Source: Microthyrium microscopicum (lineage: Eukaryota; Ascomycota; Dothideomycetes; Microthyriales; Microthyriaceae). Taken from it: a stretch of 64,000 nt of DNA. The position numbers were made by a program, and so were the translations under genes. Each line of letters opens with the position of its first letter. Position 1 is the stretch's first letter. Shown here piece by piece: positions 1-13,599 of this stretch. The notes beneath the pieces are model-generated. The model did not search any database. It was given only the letters and a program-made list of their open reading frames with translations, and was not told the origin of the DNA. The stretch spans positions 4,296,282-4,360,281 of the forward strand of contig MU004230.1 in assembly GCA_010405405.1 (NCBI GenBank), in the 5' to 3' direction.

Positions 1-130
1 TGCCCTCGCAGTGTGTAATCACCAGGACCGCCCCCTATTATATAAGATAGGCAGTTGCATGTTAGATGTAGAGATATAGAGATGTGGATATACTAATAGT
101 TTTATATAGAGCTCTTATCGTTTGCTTAAC

Positions 131-569
131 TATAGTATTATTAGGGTTCTGCTTATCCCCTCCCTAAAAACCTAGAGGAATAATTCATTACTTAATTAGA
201 AGGCGCCTAAAGCAAAGCATAGATAACTTTCAAAGCCTACTCTTTCTATTCTCTTTCTTCTTACTATAAAATATTCTATCTTAAGATTATTATTATATTA
301 GAAAAATCTAAGAACATAGACTTAAAAGAAACTTTATAGCAATTCTAAATTATTACTTTTTACTCTCTTATCTTATATTATAGTTACGATATTAATAAGT
401 AAAAAAAGTAATTTCTAGGAAGGATAGTTTAAAGAGGCTAATTTTTATACTTTATAGGGTGCTTTTTAAAAAGCTACTAAGCAAAAGCTTTATTTTCTAA
501 CTAATAAACATTATAGAATTCTAGTTTATAATTTTAGGGGGGGATAAGCAGAACCCCAATAATACTATA
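131..569. mobile_element. Short inverted-repeat DNA element (MITE or deleted Tc1/mariner-type element)
   Basis: Two inverted repeats of about 38 bp face each other at 131-170 and 532-569. Both arms read TATAGTATTATT, then A or G, then GGGTTCTGCTTATCCCC inward, with only a few transition mismatches. If the outer TA is the target duplication, the element is 133-567 (435 bp). The interior is AT-rich, lacks any sizeable open frame and is poor in CpA, as expected after RIP. TA target use and length suit a non-autonomous Tc1/mariner (Fot1/pogo-like) derivative. The family assignment is an inference from the ends only. Confidence 0.65.
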
Positions 570-776
570 TCCATAGCACATTCCTTAAGGATTATAATAT
601 GTGATCCTTATGTGATGAAATAGAAACAATACTCACGGCAATTATCGTGCAGAACACAGACAGTCAGGCAAGCCTGAATTAGATAGTATCTGAAATTGGG
701 CAAGAATCAATCAGGAACCTACTACACATACAATCATCACTCGAATGCTCCTATGCAAACCGTTCAAGTGCTGAAC

Positions 777-2412
777 CTACCTCTCCACTACCACCTGATC
801 CCTATCAGCCCTTCTCATCCTCAAACCAACCACACCAATACACGCCGCGCTAACAACAAACATAACAGCACTCACAAAAAGCGGCAGTCCAACCAGGATA
901 TCAACATGTGTATCCAGTCCCAAAGCAAGCATCTTCGGAAACAAGATACTAGCCGTCAATTTCCCAAAGATACTCGCTATGCTAAGCGTCGCCATTACTC
1001 TAGCCACCTTGGACTTGTCCACCAAACTCACGATATATGCTTGTGTAGCTGTTGGGAGTCCTTCGCCGAAAAGGTATATTACTACACCTGTGATGAAAAG
1101 CGTCGTTGTGTTGCTTAGACCAATTATCAAAGCGCCAACTGTAAGGAGTAGAGCACTACAGGCCATGATAACGAATTGACCAGCTTTAATGCCGAGCCAG
1201 GTAGCTAAGATGCGGTTGATGGCTGGTAGCATGATTGAAAAGTATATGAGCATGAGAAAACCTTGCATTGAAACGACGCTTGAGGCTTGTGGGAATGTCC
1301 AGTCAAGTTTTATGACGGGGTATTGGACGATGGCATACCAGTCGATTGCTTTGATTCCGGTGGCGGCGAAACATATTGATAGTGAGAGTAGGAGGATATT
1401 TATGACACCAACGCCGTTTACTGTGTCTTTGAAGCCTTGCATCAATCGTTCTAGGCGGGAAGACTTCTTCAAGTTTGGGATTTGGTCTGATCCGTTCTGT
1501 TCCTCGATTTGACTAGCAGTGCCGGATACAGGCCTCTTCTCACGGCTTTCATGAACAGTCTCTGGAAACAAGAATATCGATATCAGAGCGGTGAATATCG
1601 CGAGGTAGAGACTGACCATCAAGTTGACTTGTGGAGTTCCACTGTTGCCATCAAGATTCATTAGCCAAGCGCCGATTGGTGGACAAAACGTTTGAGCAAA
1701 GTACTGCATTGAAGTCGTAAGAAAGAATAACGAAGCTCGTTCCGTGGCTGAGGGCATGACATCCGTATAAGAGGCGAATAGCATTGCAAGTCCGATGTCG
1801 TAGTTCCCGCCAATTAGTCCAGGCAGTCCACTGAGATAGAGCGTCCATATCGGAACCTTTGGAAATGCCGTATCTATTCCAGTTTAGTAGATATCTCATA
1901 CCGACTTGAGAACACATACAGAGTACTACCCAGGTCGCGCAATTGATACAAACATTGACCTTGTGAAGCACAATCACAGTCTTGCGTCCATAACGATCAG
2001 CCACCCATCCCAAAGGGATCGCCCCGATCATTGCAGATAGCATGCGCACGAACATGATTAAGCCTGCAGTTTTTGCCAGATCTTTCTGTATGCTATCATC
2101 TTTGCAAAGTCGTTCGGGTATATGTTTCCCTAGATCCGCGAGTGGCGAATTGCGCTTCAGCCAGAATTCGTAGCAGTACATGGCTTCAATAGCTCGCATT
2201 GTGGCGACTTGCTTGACGAAATATTCAGCCTCATTGATAAAGATAATGGCGCAGCCTAGTAAGGGAATCCATCGATATTTTGGTGTTATTGTGGTGAAGA
2301 AAAGCCATTTTGTTCCTGCTGTAGGCTCTGCTGTGGTTGAGGAGAGATTGTCTGCGGATTTGGCTCGAGCAAGTAAAGGCTCATGTTCCATATTTTGGTT
2401 TCTGTTGGCCAT
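777..2412 (-). CDS. Major facilitator superfamily transporter
   Basis: Two exons, 1920-2412 and 777-1873, are joined across a 46 bp intron (1874-1919; donor GTATGT, branch ACTAAAC, acceptor TAG) and give 529 residues. An acidic-leaning N-terminal tail of about 45 residues is followed by membrane segments. The MFS loop motif GWVADRYGRK follows the early helices, the expected place between helices 2 and 3, and the second half carries six more hydrophobic stretches. The length is normal for a 12-helix MFS carrier of the plasma membrane. The architecture resembles fungal relatives of SLC46-type transporters, but I cannot assign a substrate. It is divergent from the secreted-protein gene at 3223, so the two may share the 810 bp between them. 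Confidence 0.87.
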
Positions 2413-3222
2413 ATTTTTTGCTCAATTCATGATGCTCTTCAACTATTCTATGGTGGAGATAGTGGTACAAATGATCATTGTGATGAAAAGTCCGAACTCT
2501 GCAGTCTTGTACTAAATTTTGCTCGTGCAGTCCAGATGAACCATCTGTAACTCAAAAGGTAATGATGGAAGTTTGAACGATTCCATATTGCTGTTATCGT
2601 CCTTCTGAAGATCCACAACCTCATGCAGGTGCCCTCTGCTTCCGAGATCGGCATTACTGTAAACATCGAATAAGGGGTAGAAGAGAGGTTGTGATTTCCA
2701 GCGGGATTTCTGGAAGGATGGTACAGAAGGCAATATTATCTTGATAAGAGCTCGATTTGGTGCCATTCATATTGGCTGGTCCCTGAAAATATAAAAAGAT
2801 GGTCTTCGATGAAAACACAAAACTTCAGCCTTATACTCTATCACTGGAGTGTACAATTAGATGAGATTTCAACCATAGATTACATTTGCCATGCTGATAT
2901 CAATAGTAGTTTGTCTTTTCGATCTAGTAGACTGAACGCTTTGATCTGACTCGTCCGGGGTTTCACGAAGCAGTGTTCTCAGCTGTTGTCCGTGTTCTTT
3001 CCTCATCCCTTAAGCAAACGATTCAATTCTTTTCTAGATGAGCTCATTTCCTATCAAATTATTAGCTCCTCGCTGGCCTTTACATAAACCACCCTCCTGT
3101 ACTACTTCAATTTCTCTTAGACACCACTCTTCACCAATTCAATCTCTCACAAAAATCACCAATTGCTGAAACAACTTGACTTCTCTCAGTTCAAACATCA
3201 AGCATCTCCGAACACATTCAAG
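2413..3222. other. Intergenic: shared upstream region of two divergent genes
   Basis: No coding signal of its own. A pyrimidine-rich stretch (about 3080-3200) precedes the secreted-protein start, typical of a fungal leader. No recognisable operator was found. Confidence 0.5.
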
Positions 3223-3809
3223 ATGTATCCATCCATCATCTTGGCCAGCCTTGCCGCTATCGCCGGTGTCCACGCCGCCATTGCACTTCCGCTCGAGTCT
3301 GCTTGCACTCCCATCGGCACCTCTACTACCTTGGAGCCGCATTATGTCACATCTGCTAGCCCGGAATCCACGTCGAAGAGTCATCTCATCATCAGCTATC
3401 CTACTGTGATCCCGGCCGGCTCCGTCAGCAAGCCTTCCGTTACCACTTCAAGTGCCATCCCAACTACTACCAACCCATCCAACCAGTTCACCTATGATTC
3501 AAACCCACTGTGCGACATCTGCGATAGCTATTGCCAAGTGTGCACCAACGGCCTATGTCCTTCGCACCACAAACACCCGAGTCGCGAAATAATCCGATCT
3601 CCGTGCCAGGAGTATTGCGAAATTCAGACTTGTCTTAACGGTAATGGCGGTAATCAGTGGGTAAGTTTTCAAGAGTTCTCCATGGTATTTGCAAAGTTCT
3701 TATTTGCTGATGTGACGATCAGTGCCGTGTAAACTGCGGTTATAGGGCTCTGAATGCTGTAGGAAATGATTGTGGTAACGTTAATGGTTATATCCCATTT
3801 CACGGTTGA
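3223..3809 (+). CDS. Small secreted cysteine-rich protein (candidate effector or wall protein)
   Basis: Two exons, 3223-3660 and 3723-3809, flank a 62 bp intron (GTAAGT...CAG, phase 0) and give 174 residues. The start at 3223 opens with a clear signal peptide (MYPSIILASLAAIAGVHA, cleavage probably after HA). A Ser/Thr/Pro-rich linker of about 80 residues follows. The C-terminal third holds 11 cysteines, including a CxxC-type cluster around residues 93-110 and three more encoded by exon 2; one further cysteine lies near residue 27. This is the usual make-up of secreted fungal proteins stabilised by disulphides. No named family was recognised. Reading past the intron would lose the last three cysteines, which supports the splice. 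Confidence 0.75.
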
Positions 3810-5770
3810 AGATTCGGGATATCTTGTTGCTGGATTACTTTGTTGAGTGGCTTAAGTCTACTTTTCATGCTGGAGTTGATGGCGTGTGATGTAGTGGTCA
3901 TTAGAGACCTCTTGTGTGATGAATTGATCAATTGTTACTGAAACACAGATCTGAGATCCGTTTTGTTTTCGTGATATTTGCTGAGTTCTCCTACACAGGT
4001 ATGTAGCCTAAGGACCATCGGGCATGATCATCTCGAGTTGTGTGGTGGTTATAATAGATGGTAGTTGGCTCGCGCCCTGCTTCCCAGCACCTGCCCCAGC
4101 TACAAAGAATCTGGGGCAGCGTCAGGGGGTAGTAGGTAAAATGCTGAAGATAGATGTCGTTTGCACATAGATTGAGCCAAGAGCAGAGTCTGATCATCCG
4201 TTATGCATGGGCGAGATTCTCTTGGGAATTGACAGGTTGGTTTTGACGAAGCCTGTTCATCTTTATTTAACTTGACTCTGACAAACAACCAGTCGTCTAA
4301 ACTCTGCAAAAACTGTATCCGTATTGAAGAGACGACCGCGTTTTTCTGATGTGGAAGGTCCGGCGGTATACCTACATAATAAACGGAGATACTTCCGTCT
4401 TAGCCCACCCTCTGGCCTTACGGAGGACCGTCCTCATTAGAAGTGATGTTGTGCCTAAAGGGACCGATTTAACGCGCTCTCAGACCAGTCCCAAACCACG
4501 AACGAAATGTGAAACAGATCTCGGAGAATACAATTCTTGATCGATATCGATATTGTAGATTTACCTCTGTCCACTAAATGATTGGATATTGTAAGGACAT
4601 CAAGTTACCATGGTAATCGATTAGATATCAAGTGGATTTCCAGAATTGTTTATAGCACTGCCAATTAGGAGTGGAAGCTAAGTAATCCCTGAGGAGGCAA
4701 GAACCAGTGAAATGGGGCGAAAGTGGATATTAGCACCATTTAAGGGATTTGCAGGCAACAAGTGGGTGCGCAGGGCCAGATCGAGACCAGGATGCAACAC
4801 GGGTGTTTACCAGTCTTTTTTTCTTTGCAACACAGCAACGAAGACACTCGCATGACGGATCTGCCCGGGCTCCCATGTCCGCAGCTTTGTGCCATCAGAA
4901 CGAAACAATTGTTGACAGGTTGGTAGAGAAACAATGAGGGTTGATTTGGATGGTTTCGTATATCCACTGGTTCAGTGATAGTTTGCGTGAACTGCGTCAA
5001 GACTTTCTTCTAGAAGGAAAGTCTATTACGCAACGTCTACAGCTAAGAGGATTTATTTATACATGCGTTCTGCGCAACCCCCTCTTCTTGACGGTTCTCC
5101 CCTCTGCAGGTGCGGCAAGGCAAATTGGAGCAATACGCCTCAGCTAGTCATAAGAAGGAATTGGGCTGAGGCTTGGAAATATACGCAGCCAGTGAGAGGG
5201 AGAGTCTGGACGAGATGTAGACGCAATTGGATGGATGGTTGTGTCAGGGGGGAGGTAAATGCGGTGTTGTGGGTGCAGATTCGTGTTCCATTCAACCTGG
5301 CTAGAGGGGATTTTAAGCCGCCTGGAGAGACGAGGCTTGACTGCTTTGGGGGGAATTAGTGAGTGCATGCAGGATGCGCGCTGCCCCGGAGATGGAGATG
5401 GGGCCTGGTCCATCTTTGTGGTGCTTTTGTGGTGTAGGGAGGCAAGGAGGTCGAGAGGCTGTGGATCGTTGACTTTTTGCTGTCACTCACTCTCCGCTTT
5501 GATTATTCTTTCTCCATCAAGACTCTTGTTGATGGCTTTTGGCTGGCAAATTGTCGCTGTACTCTAGCCTGGGCCACTGTGTTTCTCTCGTTTCAAAACT
5601 TTTACACTGTCACTCGCTCTCCCATAAACCCCCTCTTCCTCAAAGACGCCAAACACCAAGTATTTTGTCTGTCGATCCATTAATTACCATTGCCAATTTT
5701 ACACTGGCAACAAGGTCCTTGCTCTTCTTCATCTCCTTCCATCCTTCGCTCCAAAACCCTAGGTTGCGCT
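3810..5770. other. Intergenic stretch without a recognisable gene
   Basis: About 2 kb with normal base composition. The open frames here are short and resemble nothing known. The last 300 bases before the transposon (about 5470-5770) are pyrimidine-rich and look like part of a fungal promoter or leader. They were probably continuous with the chitin synthase upstream region before the transposon inserted. Confidence 0.5.
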
Positions 5771-5805
5771 CACTAGCGGATATTAGGGGCATTTTAAATC
5801 GTCCT
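5771..5805 (+). repeat. Left terminal inverted repeat of the CACTA-like element
   Basis: Starts CACTAGCGGATAT and pairs with 17646-17680 over 35 bp with two mismatches (TA here, CG in the partner at positions 14-15). Confidence 0.85.
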
Positions 5806-8800
5806 GTGACTGTGCTGTGACGCGTTTTCTCTAGCTACTAATTCAAAATTGATAGCGTCCTATGACGCCTAGTAGTAGATACCATAGTACGTCCAAATCG
5901 TTTATAGGAATTATACGTCTCCATAATAAATAGTACGAGGCGGGGACGGCTTAACGCTAAGCCGTCTTACTAATAAATAAGATAACGCTAAGACGTCCTA
6001 AGGCCGTAGAACGACTTATAGTTAAAACGTCTTAGTGCTAGGACGTTTACTCGTCTATAGCTTCCTAAAGCGGATAGGATTTTCCCTTTACTCTAGGGTA
6101 GCCTAGGTTCTTAATTAGGGAAAGCGCGGTATAGAGTAAGCATAATTCATTACAGGCTAGCTACTTACAAGCCCCTTAATATAGCACGATCTAATCTTAT
6201 CTAGATCTTATCCTACTACCTATCTAATCGCCCTAGATTAAGATCCTAGATCTAGTCCTCTACTCTACTACTCTACTATTACTAACCTCTCTACTAACCT
6301 CTACCTAAAATAAGATCTCTAACTTTCTAAGTCCTTTCGTGCCTTAGGAATCTAGGAATGTGGATAGATATTAGCTTGGCCGTCCTTTAAATCGACGATT
6401 GGTAAGTTATTAATTATATAAATCCCTTAAGGGAGGATATAGTAGGCAAGAAGGCATTAGATAGTATAGTAGTAGATATAGCCTTATATAGGTTGCTGTA
6501 GGATGGAAGATAGCGTATTCTATAAGCCTTAGCGGATTGTTTTTAATCTATAGTATAATCTAGCGTAGTTGAGGAGCCCTTAGCGGGTCGTTGTTTTAAC
6601 TAGGTATTAAGGTTCTAGGGTAAAAGGGGCTTTAGAAGTCGTAAATCGTCGTGAATTCCTTAAAGTTTGTAAGCATAAAGCATTTAGAAACTTTAGGGGC
6701 TTAGTAGTAAGTTTTCGAATAAATAATTCGGTACTACTTAGTTAGCCCTAATATAAGCAATAGTATATTGAGAAGGATACGAACTTATATTAATCTACGT
6801 GTAAGTATTAAATATATACCGCCTATATAGTAGATAGCTCGCATCGTAAGATATTAGTTTAATATATTAGTATTTACTATTAAAGATTATAGTATTAAGT
6901 TCTTACTAGTTAATTATATGTCCGTTCCGTCTAGTTATTGGAATCTGCCGATAGTTAGCTATAATCCTAAGAACCCTTAGTTTTATAGTTAGCTTTTATA
7001 TTCACCTTCCTCTCGTCCCCCTTTTATACTACCTCTCTTATTAAACGTTTTTAACAACATATTCGCCTACTGTCTTTATACTAATATGTAATAGTTTAGT
7101 ATTAGCATATATACCTTAAAGTTATCTACTATTATATTTTATACTTACGAAGCTAGTCCCTCCTCTCCTTCTGTATAGGCTTTACCTTCCTTTATATTAT
7201 TAGTTAATCTGTTGTACTAGTTATGCTAAATATAAATAGTATCTAAAGATATACGTATACTATAACGTAATAACGTTACGTTCTAGTTCGTAAGATATAT
7301 ACTAGTATATAGGATTACCTTCGTGTTATATAAGACGTTAGTAATATTAATAATAGAGATTAAAAAGTAGCACGCTCTTATTTAATTACTATAGGCTCAT
7401 TTAGTCCCTTAATATAAAGAGACTAAGAGGGCATATAATAGGGTAGATAGGGTAGACGGGGAGGCTAGATGTCTTATGGTATATAATAGTCTTCTACTTG
7501 AGCTAATAAATTTAATACTACTAGTAGGTTAGCACTAATACTAGCATATATTCTATATAAAATAGGATATAGAGAAAGACATATAACGCGACTATGCATA
7601 TATAGTTATAGGGAAGAATGGACGTAAATACTTAACTTTAACGCAGCGAGGCACTATCGATATAAGTAAGCTAATTTAAGGGTTGTGTCGTTAATTATAT
7701 TTAAGTTAGTATATCGCTTTATAATACTAATAAATATTAAATAAAAGTATATACTGAACGTAGCAGGATAGCCTTAGCATAATAGGTATTTAGAACTACA
7801 TACTCCGTACTTAAATATTGCTAACGTACAAAAATAGATAAATAAATAAGCCTACTGACCTTTGACACTATAAGCACTATATTAGAATTTAAAGACGAAG
7901 CGAGGCGTGATTACTATTAGTATATTTGAGGCGTAGATTATATTAAGGTTAGTTCTTTTATGACACGAAATAGGTATAAATTAATAGTAAACATTAAAAC
8001 GTATACTAGCTAGTATAGTATAATATTTATAGTATAGTAAAGATTGCAAGCTTATACTCTGTATCTAGATATTACTAAACTTTAAGCAAAATAAACAATA
8101 GACGCTACTAACCTTTAAATTCTTTTCTCTAAATATTGTATAAGATTAAAAGAAAGTAGTTGTACTACTACTTATTAGTTATTAGAATATAGAATATTGA
8201 ATATTTAAGCATCGCATCGTATTAATTAGCTTGTTAACTACTATGAAGGGTGTTAATAATAGTCCGCTAGGTTATAGAGAGGTTCTATAAATTATATACG
8301 GACAATAGCATAAAGTTTAAGAGCGTGTTAAACAACGGGTTAGTAATAAATATTTCATTACAAGGCATAGAGGTTAATTATAGATAGGTCGCGAATCTAT
8401 ATAGGGCTGTGGATATCTAAAGATACACTAAATATCTTTTATTCTAGAACCTAACTACTTATTCTAGGGTCGTCTAGTAATAACGAGTTGAGAATCCTTT
8501 GGGTATAATTAGATTCTAAGGTATCTAGTCCAAAGTCTAGTCTATGGTATAAATCTAGAAGCCTAACCTTTCATAGTCCTATATAGTCTTAATAATAATA
8601 GAGAAATAGAGCAAAGCTAACTAGAAACTAGATTTCGGATAATAACTTTATTTACAAGGAGTTAGTATATACTAGTAAATATGTAGCTAGGATGACCTAC
8701 CTTTCGTTTCTATTCTGTATACTAAAATATTAGACAGATATATTTAATAAGCTTTTTAATGTAATAAAACAGAAAAAATAAAAGATAACACAATATAATG

Positions 8801-9899
8801 CTTAGCTAGTCTGTTAGGCAGTTAATTAGATTAAGTTGGACTTATATAAAACTAGATAGGTAGGCATAAGATAAGTAGAGAAATAGGTCAACAAATAGTA
8901 CTAATCGACAAAGTAGAACAAAATAGCTAAGTAGTAACTTGACGCTAGAGCTTAGCCTATATAAAGGTAATATTCTAATTAACGTAAATAAAGCTATTAG
9001 CCTTATCTGTAGCTGAAAGAGCCTACTAGCGACCGCTATGCTTAAATAGTACGGCGTAGATATACTTTAGCTAAAGTATTCGGAGTCCTACTAGATCGAC
9101 CTAGTTAGTAATCTAAAGAATGTTGTAATCTATAATACGATCCTTAATCGAGTTATAGATAATAACCTTATCGATATATAGGAACATACGTCGAGTTTTG
9201 ACGGTAGGTAGCTTAGTAAATTAATACATAGCTATAGCTTTAATATATCTAATACGCCCTTAGCCATAGTAAACAAACTAGCCTATCTTTATTATTAAGT
9301 GATGTTAAGTATTATTAATTATATTAGTGATTATAATAGGTATTTAGGACTAAAACTTACGGGTTATTAAACAAGATGCTTTTAAACTAGGTAATAGCCA
9401 ATCGCTTAAGAAATATAGCTGACTCTTTATAATCTCTATCGTAGGCGTTGAGTAATATACTGCGAAACTTATCTTTAAAATAGGGATTACTATCCACGGA
9501 CTTAATAAAAAAATGTAGTATTTTAGCATAGAACTTTCGTAAGATTTTAAAGCGAGCCTTTAGTGCGAGGTATATAAGATTATCCGTAACCTTTATAGTG
9601 TTTACTAGGGTATCCTCATTATTATCATTTTCTACTTTTTAGTTGGACTTTAGAAGTAACTGAGTAAATAAGTTAGGAAGACGTATTTATAGGTGCTTAA
9701 GAGTAAGAGAGATCTCCTTCTTACGAGTTATGTTTATATAAGCCCTAAGGAGTGCGAACTAGATTCCTTAGCTTTTAGCCTTGCGAACTATAAAATTGTA
9801 ATAAGATAGCTAATAGTTTATATTCTTAACGTCGTTCTTTGAGTCGTAATGCTCTCCCTCTCTACTAAAAGTGGTATAGTTGCTATTACCTAAGTATTT

Positions 9900-12800
9900 A
9901 TTAACAAGAATAGGATAGTGTAGACCAATATAGATATTTAGACGAGCTTAGACGTTTTGATAGAGTACTGCCTTTAAAGTATTCTTTTAGCTTGCTAGAA
10001 TGTTAACGATGCTTAGGTTAGTATAATACTGCTTAATTATATAAGCTAGGGTAGTAATAGCAGTATTCGCACCGAACGGGGCTATATCTAGCGATAGTAT
10101 AGATATTAGCGACGGTATAGATATTAGCGACGGTATAGATATTAGCGATGGTGTAGAAGACGAAGTAACTAAAGGTAATGGTGTGCTCACTATAGCGACC
10201 GTACTTAGAGTAGCATGGCAGCTTCGCGCTTACGATATTTATTATGTACGAGGATTAATTATAGCTACCTATAAATCGTACTCGAAAAGTTTCTAAAATA
10301 TAAATCGTGCGCGTAGTGCTTACTATACGTAGGTAGCTTAATCTTTAAGCTGAATATTAGTACTTAGGTATAAGCGGTTAGATTGGGCAATAGATTTAAA
10401 GGCTAGAACTAATATATCGTATAAAATATCCGTATCTTAATCTGTCTGAGTAAAGAGCTTAGCTCGTTTGCTATTAAGCTCCTAAATCTCGTTAGTAAAT
10501 ACTATCCGCATAGCTTTAGCGTAAAGTAGCTTAATAAATTTAGGTTAAAGCTAAAGTAGAAGCAATATATTAATGATAATTAACTAACGACTATGTTCCT
10601 AAAGCGTAAAGCTTTTAATATGTGTAGTTGGATTCTAAATATAACCCTAGCCGTGTGGTAAAGGAAAGCTTTAAAGAATCCTACTATAAGTATTAATCTA
10701 ATTAAGCTTAATAATAGCTTTAATGAACAGAATATAAAGTTGCTTAGTTAGTCCTTTTAACTCGGAATAAGCTAGATCTGAAGGACGACCTAAGATAAAA
10801 TCTAATCCTAGAGCGAGCTGTGGGAGGCACGGCTTCACTTTATATCTAGTAGTAGAGCTAAACGCCTACTTCTTCCTAATACCGTTGATTTTAGTTATAG
10901 CTTCGTAAACTTACTTAATACTAAAATAAAAGCGACTATGAGTTGTAGTATTAAACCCTAAGAAAGAGCGCTTACTCTCATTAATCTAATAGGATTGATA
11001 ACCTAGTTTCGCATTTTATAATAGCATCCCTAAGTTTGCTTACTATTAGGATATATCTCTAACAAACGCGTAGATATAGGCACATAAGCGGACCTTACGC
11101 CCGTTGATAGTAACCTTAACCTTACTAGTAGACAAGAATCAAAGGTATCCCTTAATAACATTAACAAGAGAATCTTCTAAACAACTATATGGATTAAGAG
11201 TGTAGGGAATAATATTTGAGCTATAATTACGCTCGCGATGTAGTAAACTAGTAAGAAATATATAGATACCTATAAGAGAACGATGTATAGTACTATACAA
11301 TCTAAATCTATTAATGAAATATATTAGAGGGATAGATATAACGTCTACGTCTTTATTACTAGCTAGAATGAACGTAGTCTTAAGTACTTATTAACTATAC
11401 TTCTTAATCTTGATTTCCCCTTATAGTAAATGGCTCTAACACAGTAGACGAAGGCCTAAGGTAGAGTTAAATATTTAACGAATAAACGGAGTAGTAGGAG
11501 TTGGCTTGTTAAGCAGCAAATCTAGTATAATCTAAGGAGCACCGTACTCTTAATCTATAACAAAGGTGCAGGTTGGAGCTATTATAAGGTATATATATAA
11601 AGCGTTAGTCTTAAGAATAATCGACATACGGTCCTTAATAAGAATGTACTCGTTACTTGCTATAGGCGCTAGTAGTCTACAAGCTAGTTAGATAGGGAGA
11701 TTGTTCTTATGTCGAGGTACTAGTATCTAACTTAAGTCTAGCGTAGGCTACTTTGTTGAAGTATCTTGTGCTAATTTCTTAAAGGCGCTTATAAAATTAG
11801 TATTTATTGCTACCTCTTCGCGAGATAAAGACTATATGCCTAAACCCTAGCGTTTTTTAAGCGTGCTAGTAAGCCAAACTTTTTATACCTTAATAACGGG
11901 TTTTCCTAGTAGTCCTTTATAGTCGCAATATAATTAAAAGTCCTTACTAAAGGCAATAATATAACTAATATATAAATGCTAATCTAGGCTTACAAGACAT
12001 TGTGCGTAGCTATTATTATTACATTAGAACTATACAAAGTTAGATAGAAAGACGGATCGTAAGTAGTTAAGCTATAAATCCTAGATGAGAGTAAATTTGC
12101 TAGACGAGGCGCGAATTGATGATGCCTAGGCGTTGCCCTCCTAGAGTTCCTTTAGATTGTTAATAAAGTAGGCTATATTAGTGTAAAGTTTATCTTTAAT
12201 TGCCTAAGAAGTAACAACGTTACGAATTAGCTTAAGGATATTTAGGAAGAATACGTCACCCTTAGATATGTTTATACCTTAGGTTAGATCTGTAGCTAAG
12301 ATTATTAGAAGCTATTTAATCTTAAGGTTAACCTCCTATTAGTGAATCTAAATACGTAGAAGGTAGTTTTTAAAGTAGTCCTTAATTATGTCTAACGAGC
12401 TAGGAAGCTTCGCTACAAGAAGGAGGGTTTAGATATTAATTATCTTGAAGATGCCTCGCAAACTTTAATACTGCGTCCGTGAGATACTATAGCCTTTATA
12501 CTATAATCCTAATACTAACTCTAATTTAGACGGAAGCTTGCGATTAGAAGGTTTAGAGGTAGTATTAGAGGTTAGTAATAGACGTTTCTTTTTCTTATAG
12601 TTAGCTAAAGGGTTATAGACTCGCGATGCTTCGCTAAGAGGAACTAGTAGACTATTAGACTTAGTAGTATCTATTGAAACTTAGATAGTTATAGAAGTCG
12701 AAATGTCTAGCTATAGGAGGTTAAGATCAACGGTAAGATCATAATTTGGATTAATGTCTTCGTTAGGGATATTTTCTATGAGATTAATAGCTTATAAAGC

Positions 12801-13330
12801 TATGTCTATAAGGTGTGCTTGAAGGTCTATATCCTGAACGACTTAATCGACATTCTCGTCTATATATCTAGTAATAGCGGTAGCAAGATTATCTTAAGTA
12901 TCTTCCTCTATAATAGAAATGTTCTATTTCTAAAGCAATATAGTTGTAACCTGAAGATTATTAGTAACCTATAAGAATGTAAGTAAGAAATATATAACTA
13001 TAGTGATAGACAAAAGACAAACCTTATCTTAAAGCTCTAAATTTACTTATTAGTTAAGGTTAGCAAGTGTAGTGGTAGGTATATTATGCTTAGCTTTAGC
13101 GTATTCAATAGAACTAAAGGGCTTATTATATCCGCCTATTAGCTAGTCGTCTTATGCTTTATCTTGTTCGTCGTCGTCTAAATCTATAGCGACTAGAGCG
13201 AACTTAGAATAACGACGAAGTTAATACTTATCGTCGTCGTGCTCTAACTTATAGTGACTATAACCTACTATAATAATGGCACTGCTCTAATAATAGTAGA
13301 AGCGCAATATTATAGAATTAGTTCTTAGTA
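9900..13330 (-). pseudogene. Decayed large transposase-like reading frame inside the CACTA-like element
   Basis: Read on the minus strand, one frame can be followed leftward from about 13.3 kb with many in-frame TAA/TAG codons where CAA/CAG would be expected, the normal outcome of RIP. A clear open piece near 11285-11360 reads DVDVISIPLIYFINRFRL and is followed by a histidine-arginine-serine-leucine stretch. From memory this resembles the conserved FGLYRNMYRSLMG-type block of large ascomycete transposon proteins. Near 13.15-13.23 kb the same strand encodes an acidic run (LDDDE). No functional product is possible. The limits are approximate and the frame may extend further left. Confidence 0.5.
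10090..10155. repeat. 18 bp tandem repeat, about 3.5 copies
   Basis: Unit GGTATAGATATTAGCGAC repeated with single-base variants. It lies in the decayed minus-strand frame of the transposon and would encode a six-residue repeat. Confidence 0.8.
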
Positions 13331-13346
13331 GTTATAGTAAGGATGC

Positions 13347-13420
13347 GGATAATAAAAGTGGATAATAAAAGTAGATAATAAAAGTAGATAAAGGAAGTAG
13401 AGGATAAAAGTAGATAATAG
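13347..13420. repeat. 13 bp tandem repeat (GATAATAAAAGTA), imperfect
   Basis: Three near-perfect units followed by degenerate ones, upstream of the minus-strand frame start in the transposon. Confidence 0.7.
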
Positions 13421-13599
13421 TAAAGAGAAATGCGGAGGGGTTTTAAGGCAAAGTATGAGATAAAGTTAGAGAAAAAATTTAAGTTTAGGTAGTAAATAAT
13501 TATTTAGAAGGAGCAATTACTATTAAAGTAGTACTAAAGCGCCCCTCTTGCTATTTGACAAATTTAAGGTAGTGTTTTTAGCCTTTTATAGCCTTATTA

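Noticed and set aside
696-1118. 140-codon plus-strand open frame
   Set aside because: Antisense to the MFS transporter, whose exon phase and membrane motifs are clear. The peptide is His/Asn-rich and without features.
9987-10190. 67-codon minus-strand open frame with SIPSLI repeats in the transposon
   Set aside because: It arises from the 18 bp tandem repeat in RIP-mutated DNA and has no support as a gene.
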